Shown: positions 60,052 to 64,000 of the stretch, in pieces
How positions within the stretch are numbered: the first letter of the stretch is position 1
Layout of the letters: each line of letters opens with the position of its first letter
NCBI GenBank assembly: GCA_947493455.1
Contig: CANLRB010000001.1
Location: 310,001 to 374,000 of the forward strand
Reading direction: 5' to 3'
From: an uncultured Pseudoalteromonas sp.
GTDB taxonomy: Bacteria > Pseudomonadota > Gammaproteobacteria > Enterobacterales > Alteromonadaceae
Length of the DNA: 64,000 bases
Notes under the pieces: model-generated
Told to the model about the DNA's origin: nothing
The model's database searches: none
Seen by the model: only the letters and a program-made list of their open reading frames with translations
Program-made: the position numbers and the translations under genes

Positions 60052-63000
60052 TGAGTTCACTACACGAAAATAAACCCTCATTTATGGATATTTTTGTCAA
60101 CCGGCCGGTGCTTGCCATTGTGTTGTCAGTACTGATTGTACTTGCAGGACTCAATGCCGCCGACAAAATATCTGTACAGCAATATCCAAAAATTGAAAGT
60201 GCATCGTTGGTTATCAACACCGTTTATACCGGCGCTTCAGCCGATGTTGTCAAAGGCTATGTCACCGAACCGATAGAGCGGGTAACCTCAACGGTACCTG
60301 GCGTCGACTATGTCGATTCAATCACTACAGCTGGCCTTAGCAAAGTGACCGCTTGGCTTGAGCTCAATCATAGCACCACTGATGCCCTTGCAGAGCTCAC
60401 CACCAAACTCAATCAAATTAAGTTTGAGTTGCCAACTGGCGCCGAAGACCCAGCAATTCAAATTGTCCGTGCCGACAGCCCCTATGCGGTTTTCTACCTT
60501 GATGTACAAAGCGAGAACCTACCGCGTAGTGAAGTAAGTGATTACTTAACTCGTAACGTTGTACCACAAATGACCGACATTAAAGGCGTACAAAAGGTCA
60601 CCCTTGAAGGAGGGCGCGATCCGGCAATGCGAGTTTGGCTCGATACAGAGAAACTCGCTATTTATGATGTTAGCGCGGTCGATGTATTTGCAGCGCTGCA
60701 AGCAAACAATACTATTGCGACCTTAGGCTACAGCGAGAACAATCGCCAACGCATTGACCTGATGGCGAACACCAGCTTAAAAAGCATCGCCGATTTTGAA
60801 AACCTAATCATTAAAGAAACCAACGGTTCGCAACTGCGTTTAGGCACAGTCGCAAATATTGAAATCGGTGAAGCCGAAGGCATGGTTACCGCACGACTTG
60901 ACGATCATGACACAGTATTTTTGGCGGTTTGGGCATTACCTGGCGCAAACGAAATTGTTATCGGTGACGCACTCTATAAAAAGCTCGACGAAATAAACGA
61001 ATTATTACCAAGCGGTATGCATATTGAAATCGGTTACGATGGCACCTTGTATATGCGAGACTCGATAAAAGAGATTTTCACAACGCTCGGCGAAACGGTT
61101 TTTCTAGTCGGTATTGTTGTACTTGCGATGATGGGATCATTTCGTACCGCGATGGTGCCTCTTATCACTATTCCTATTTCAATATTAGGGGCCATTGCCG
61201 TTATTTATATGATGGGCTTTTCGCTCAACCTGCTAACTATTCTGGCAATTGTGTTGTCGGTGGGTTTAGTGGTCGACGATGCGATTGTTGTGGTTGAAAA
61301 CGTAGCGCGCCATATGCGCGAAGGTAAACCCCGTTGGCAAGCAGCGTTAATCAGCTCACGTCAGCTGTTAGTGCCAGTAGTAGCCATGACCTTAACGCTT
61401 GCCGCTGTGTACGCACCAATTGGTTTTTTAACTGGTTTAACAGGCTTCTTGTTCCGCGAGTTTGCCTTTACCTTAGCCGTTGCGGTGCTTATTTCAGGTG
61501 TGGTTGCAGTTACCTTATCACCTATTATGAGTGCTTGGGTCAACGCCGAAGGTGGCAAAGAAGGCAAGCTAACAAAGCTGGTCAACAGCTATTTTGATCG
61601 ACTGCAAGCATTTTACTTTAAAGCCCTCGACACCCTATTTAGCTGGCGTCCACAGGTATTCTTTATCGCTATTGTATTTTCGTTGCTATCAGTGCCTTTT
61701 TATATGCTATCGCAAAAAGAACTGGCACCAATTGAAGACCAAAGCAGTATTCAAGTAGTCGTTGAAGCACCACCTGAATCGTCACAAGCCTATACGGCAA
61801 ATAAAATGAACGACACGGCAGCTGTGATGAACGCGACTGAAGGTGGCAAATTTACATGGCAAATTATCACAGCTGCGGCCGGTTTTGGCGGTGTGGAGTT
61901 AGCACCCTATGAAGAACGCTCACAATCAGTGCATGACTTATTGTTTGATTTATACGGTCGATTAGGCAGCGTCACAGGGCTTAACCTGTTCCCAATTTTA
62001 CCCGCATCCTTGCCAACAGCGGGCCAGTTTGACGTTGAAGTGGTGTTTCGCTCGAGTGACGACCCAGTTGCAATGAAACAATTTGCTGAGCAAATCATTG
62101 AAAAAGCCAACGCCAGCGGTAGTTTTTTGTTTGTGAATACCGATTTAAAAATCGACCTGCCGCAAGCAGAATTAGATATTGACCGCGAGCTTATCGCCGA
62201 TTTAGGCCTAGATTTACAGTCGGTAAACAATCAACTCAGTATTTTAATGTCGAATAACTTTGTTAACTACTTTAATAAAGATGGTAAGGCATATCGTGTT
62301 ATTCCTATTGTAGGTGATGACGAGCGTTACAACCCTGAAAATATTCTTGATATGAAGATACGTGCAGGCACTGGTGAGCTGATCCCTGTCTCGGCATTTG
62401 CCAGCTTACGTACCTTTACCAGTCCGCGCGTATTAGGTTCATTTAACCAGCAGGGTTCATTTAGAATTTTGGCCGGGGTGTTGCCACATATCACTAAAGA
62501 GCAAGGCTTATCGACCATTGAAGATATAGCCGCGGAATTGTTGCCAGCCAATTACTCAATCGATTATGCAGGTGAGTCGCGCCAGTTGCGTAAAGAAGGC
62601 AATACCATGGTCGGCGTTTTGTTGGTGTCGATGATCGTCGTGTACTTTTTGCTGACGATTCAATTTAATAGTTTCCGCGACCCGCTTGTAGTGCTATTAG
62701 GCTGTGCGCCACTGGCTCTTGCTGGTGCACTCATGCTGCCGTTTTTATCGCTCACTACGGTCAATATTTACAGTCAAATTGGTCTAATTACCTTAATTGG
62801 CTTGATTGCAAAAAATGGTATTTTGATTGTCGAATTCGCCAACCATTTACAGCTCGAAGGTAAGTCAAAATTAGATGCTGTAAAAGGTGCTGCAGCAACC
62901 CGTTTACGCCCTATTTTAATGACCACAGGGGCAACTGTGCTCGGTCACTTCCCGCTGGTATTGGTAACGGGTGCAGGTGCTGAAGCGCGTAACAGTATCG

Positions 63001-63149
63001 GTATTATTTTAGTTGCCGGTATGCTGATAGGTACGTTTTTCACCTTGATTGTATTGCCGCTACTTTATGAAAAATTAGCCAAAGACCACCGCGGTGAAAT
63101 GGAATCTGAAGAATCGCTCAGCGGTACCCAGTTTTCTAACGCATTATAA
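60051..63149 (+). CDS. HAE1-type RND multidrug efflux pump
   Basis: The 1032-residue proton-driven pump has the N-terminal FMDIFVNRPVLAIVLSVLIVL helix region, two large periplasmic loops and two six-helix bundles. TM4 carries D409 and D410 in VVDDAIVVVENV, the proton-relay pair of AcrB-like pumps, and a Lys in TM10 (AKNGILIVEFANH) fits too. The DD rather than DFG...DGA motif separates it from the metal pump at 2646. It exports hydrophobic toxic compounds from the periplasm or membrane; the substrate range is unknown. Confidence 0.93.
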   Translation: MSSLHENKPSFMDIFVNRPVLAIVLSVLIVLAGLNAADKISVQQYPKIESASLVINTVYTGASADVVKGYVTEPIERVTSTVPGVDYVDSITTAGLSKVTAWLELNHSTTDALAELTTKLNQIKFELPTGAEDPAIQIVRADSPYAVFYLDVQSENLPRSEVSDYLTRNVVPQMTDIKGVQKVTLEGGRDPAMRVWLDTEKLAIYDVSAVDVFAALQANNTIATLGYSENNRQRIDLMANTSLKSIADFENLIIKETNGSQLRLGTVANIEIGEAEGMVTARLDDHDTVFLAVWALPGANEIVIGDALYKKLDEINELLPSGMHIEIGYDGTLYMRDSIKEIFTTLGETVFLVGIVVLAMMGSFRTAMVPLITIPISILGAIAVIYMMGFSLNLLTILAIVLSVGLVVDDAIVVVENVARHMREGKPRWQAALISSRQLLVPVVAMTLTLAAVYAPIGFLTGLTGFLFREFAFTLAVAVLISGVVAVTLSPIMSAWVNAEGGKEGKLTKLVNSYFDRLQAFYFKALDTLFSWRPQVFFIAIVFSLLSVPFYMLSQKELAPIEDQSSIQVVVEAPPESSQAYTANKMNDTAAVMNATEGGKFTWQIITAAAGFGGVELAPYEERSQSVHDLLFDLYGRLGSVTGLNLFPILPASLPTAGQFDVEVVFRSSDDPVAMKQFAEQIIEKANASGSFLFVNTDLKIDLPQAELDIDRELIADLGLDLQSVNNQLSILMSNNFVNYFNKDGKAYRVIPIVGDDERYNPENILDMKIRAGTGELIPVSAFASLRTFTSPRVLGSFNQQGSFRILAGVLPHITKEQGLSTIEDIAAELLPANYSIDYAGESRQLRKEGNTMVGVLLVSMIVVYFLLTIQFNSFRDPLVVLLGCAPLALAGALMLPFLSLTTVNIYSQIGLITLIGLIAKNGILIVEFANHLQLEGKSKLDAVKGAAATRLRPILMTTGATVLGHFPLVLVTGAGAEARNSIGIILVAGMLIGTFFTLIVLPLLYEKLAKDHRGEMESEESLSGTQFSNAL

Positions 63150-63157
63150 TAAACAGG

Positions 63158-63184
63158 TGCGCGGCAATATGCCGCGCATTTTTT
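63158..63184 (+). terminator. Strong Rho-independent terminator of the efflux operon
   Basis: TGCGCGGCA and TGCCGCGCA form a 9-bp GC-rich stem with a 3-base loop, followed by TTTTTT, 8 bases after the pump stop codon. Confidence 0.9.
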
Positions 63185-63381
63185 AAATGCTTCCCTTTGC
63201 TTAACGAACATCGCGTCATCACTACTACCCCACCTAAAAGGCGCTATTTAAAGCTGTAAAGGGCCATTACAGCGCAGATAAAACGGCCAATACGGTACAC
63301 AAACCTGAACTGAATATGATGTATTCCGTTATTGATTGATTCATTAATGGCATGACCCATAAGCCGCGTTTTTATCGCCAC

Positions 63382-64000
63382 CTACATAGCACGTTTTAGT
63401 CGCTCTAACTGCTTAATATTGCCAAGTAAATCACGCCGTGATTGATTTTGTTGATAGGCTTTATTTAACAGCGCAATGGCTTTATCAAAGTCACCTTTAT
63501 CAATGGCGATTTGGGCACTTAACAACCACGCTTGCTCTTTATACGGAGCAAGTGTTGCAGCGCGCGTATAGAAACTATTGGCAATAGCGTATTGTTTTTG
63601 CCGTTGCAAAAGTTGGCCAAGCTCGAGCATAGCGCGTCCATTACCTGCATGAGCCGAAATAGCCGACGTGTAATACTGCTGCGCTTTTTTTGTATTGCCG
63701 TTTTCTTGTGCCAAAGCGCCTTGAAAGGTCAGTAATTCACTTTGCTGTATTGATGACAACTCGTTACTTTGTTTTTCAAGCGCGCTCGCTAGCTGCCCAG
63801 CTTTTTTTGTAAAGCCTTCGCTTACCAACAGTGAAACAGCCTCAATCATTTGCCCATAATACGGTTTTGCACCTTGCGCTAACGCCTTTTTTAAAAGCGT
63901 CACTGCTTTATTTTCATCACCATACGTTAAATGGAGTTGCGCCGTTAGTATCTGGTTACTAATCGATTCATTACCTAAACGCGCGGCGATTTCTAAACTG
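63382..64000 (-). CDS. TPR-repeat protein, 5' end beyond the window
   Basis: The frame stays open to the right edge, so the start lies outside; the visible 205 codons hold tandem TPR helices (SISNQILTAQLHLTYGDENKAV, then AHAGNGRAMLELGQLLQRQK and AQIAIDKGDFDKAIALLNKAY). It ends near KQLERLKRAM. Such solenoids mediate protein contacts; secreted or membrane versions occur in many pathways, and the missing N-terminus would tell. The GTG at 63903 is not needed as a start. Confidence 0.72.
   Translation of the reverse strand, partial: SLEIAARLGNESISNQILTAQLHLTYGDENKAVTLLKKALAQGAKPYYGQMIEAVSLLVSEGFTKKAGQLASALEKQSNELSSIQQSELLTFQGALAQENGNTKKAQQYYTSAISAHAGNGRAMLELGQLLQRQKQYAIANSFYTRAATLAPYKEQAWLLSAQIAIDKGDFDKAIALLNKAYQQNQSRRDLLGNIKQLERLKRAM

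Noticed and set aside
1-64000. tRNA, rRNA, CRISPR array, insertion sequence or prophage
   Set aside because: No cloverleaf or rRNA signature, no regularly spaced identical repeats, and no transposase, integrase or phage structural protein was seen on either strand.

Overview
The window reads as a chromosomal stretch of a marine-type gammaproteobacterium, most likely Alteromonadales and Pseudoalteromonas-like. This is inferred from the moderate AT bias, the density of secreted lipoproteins and hydrolases, two RND efflux systems, a DUF1800/DUF1501 pair, a PhoD phosphatase, periplasmic SBP_bac_3 proteins and CadC-like, LysR, TetR and AraC regulators. I could not confirm the taxon by search. I see no rRNA, tRNA, CRISPR array, insertion sequence or prophage; almost everything is protein-coding with short intergenic gaps.

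Layout. 0-5.8 kb: a czcCBA-type heavy-metal RND operon whose pump carries the DFG...DGA...EN motif of divalent-cation exporters. 5.9-8.4 kb: a coupled three-gene operon ending in an AlkC-like HEAT-repeat DNA repair protein, an aspartate/glutamate racemase, and a 46-residue membrane protein. 8.5-15.3 kb: a compact redox locus. A TetR regulator sits between a leftward operon (YVTN/di-haem lipoprotein, 59-residue membrane protein, Rieske oxygenase) and a rightward operon (membrane-tethered GyrI-like domain, fatty-acid hydroxylase/sterol desaturase). Three 23-bp operator-like inverted repeats mark both promoters. 15.4-26.7 kb: scattered metabolic genes (SDR, methyltransferase, four GNATs counting both sides, MBL-fold hydrolase with LysR, esterase, NDK-like protein, FAD oxidoreductase) and a paralogue of the 46-residue membrane protein. 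26.7-36.4 kb: DUF1501/DUF1800, a two-component system, a LruC-domain protein with its lipoprotein, and PhoD. 36.5-42.4 kb: S41 peptidase, CadC-like regulator, a periplasmic solute-binding protein and a secreted alpha/beta hydrolase.

42.4-48.9 kb is the best candidate for an undescribed system. Two adjacent ATP-grasp ligases, the second fused to a helix-hairpin-helix domain, precede a large leaderless M14 carboxypeptidase with FN3 and duplicated beta-sandwich domains. They are divergent from an M20 carboxypeptidase. The set looks like a peptide or amino-acid ligation and trimming cycle acting in the cytoplasm. 49-52 kb: a long AT-rich leader and two secreted right-handed beta-helix proteins. 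52-58 kb: small accessory genes, an AraC regulator whose promoter and that of a YHS-domain gene share a motif, glutaredoxin, and a DUF4124 protein.

58.1-63.2 kb: a TetR-controlled HAE1 RND multidrug efflux operon with a perfect 16-bp palindrome near its start and a strong terminator. The window closes inside a leftward TPR gene that runs off the right edge.
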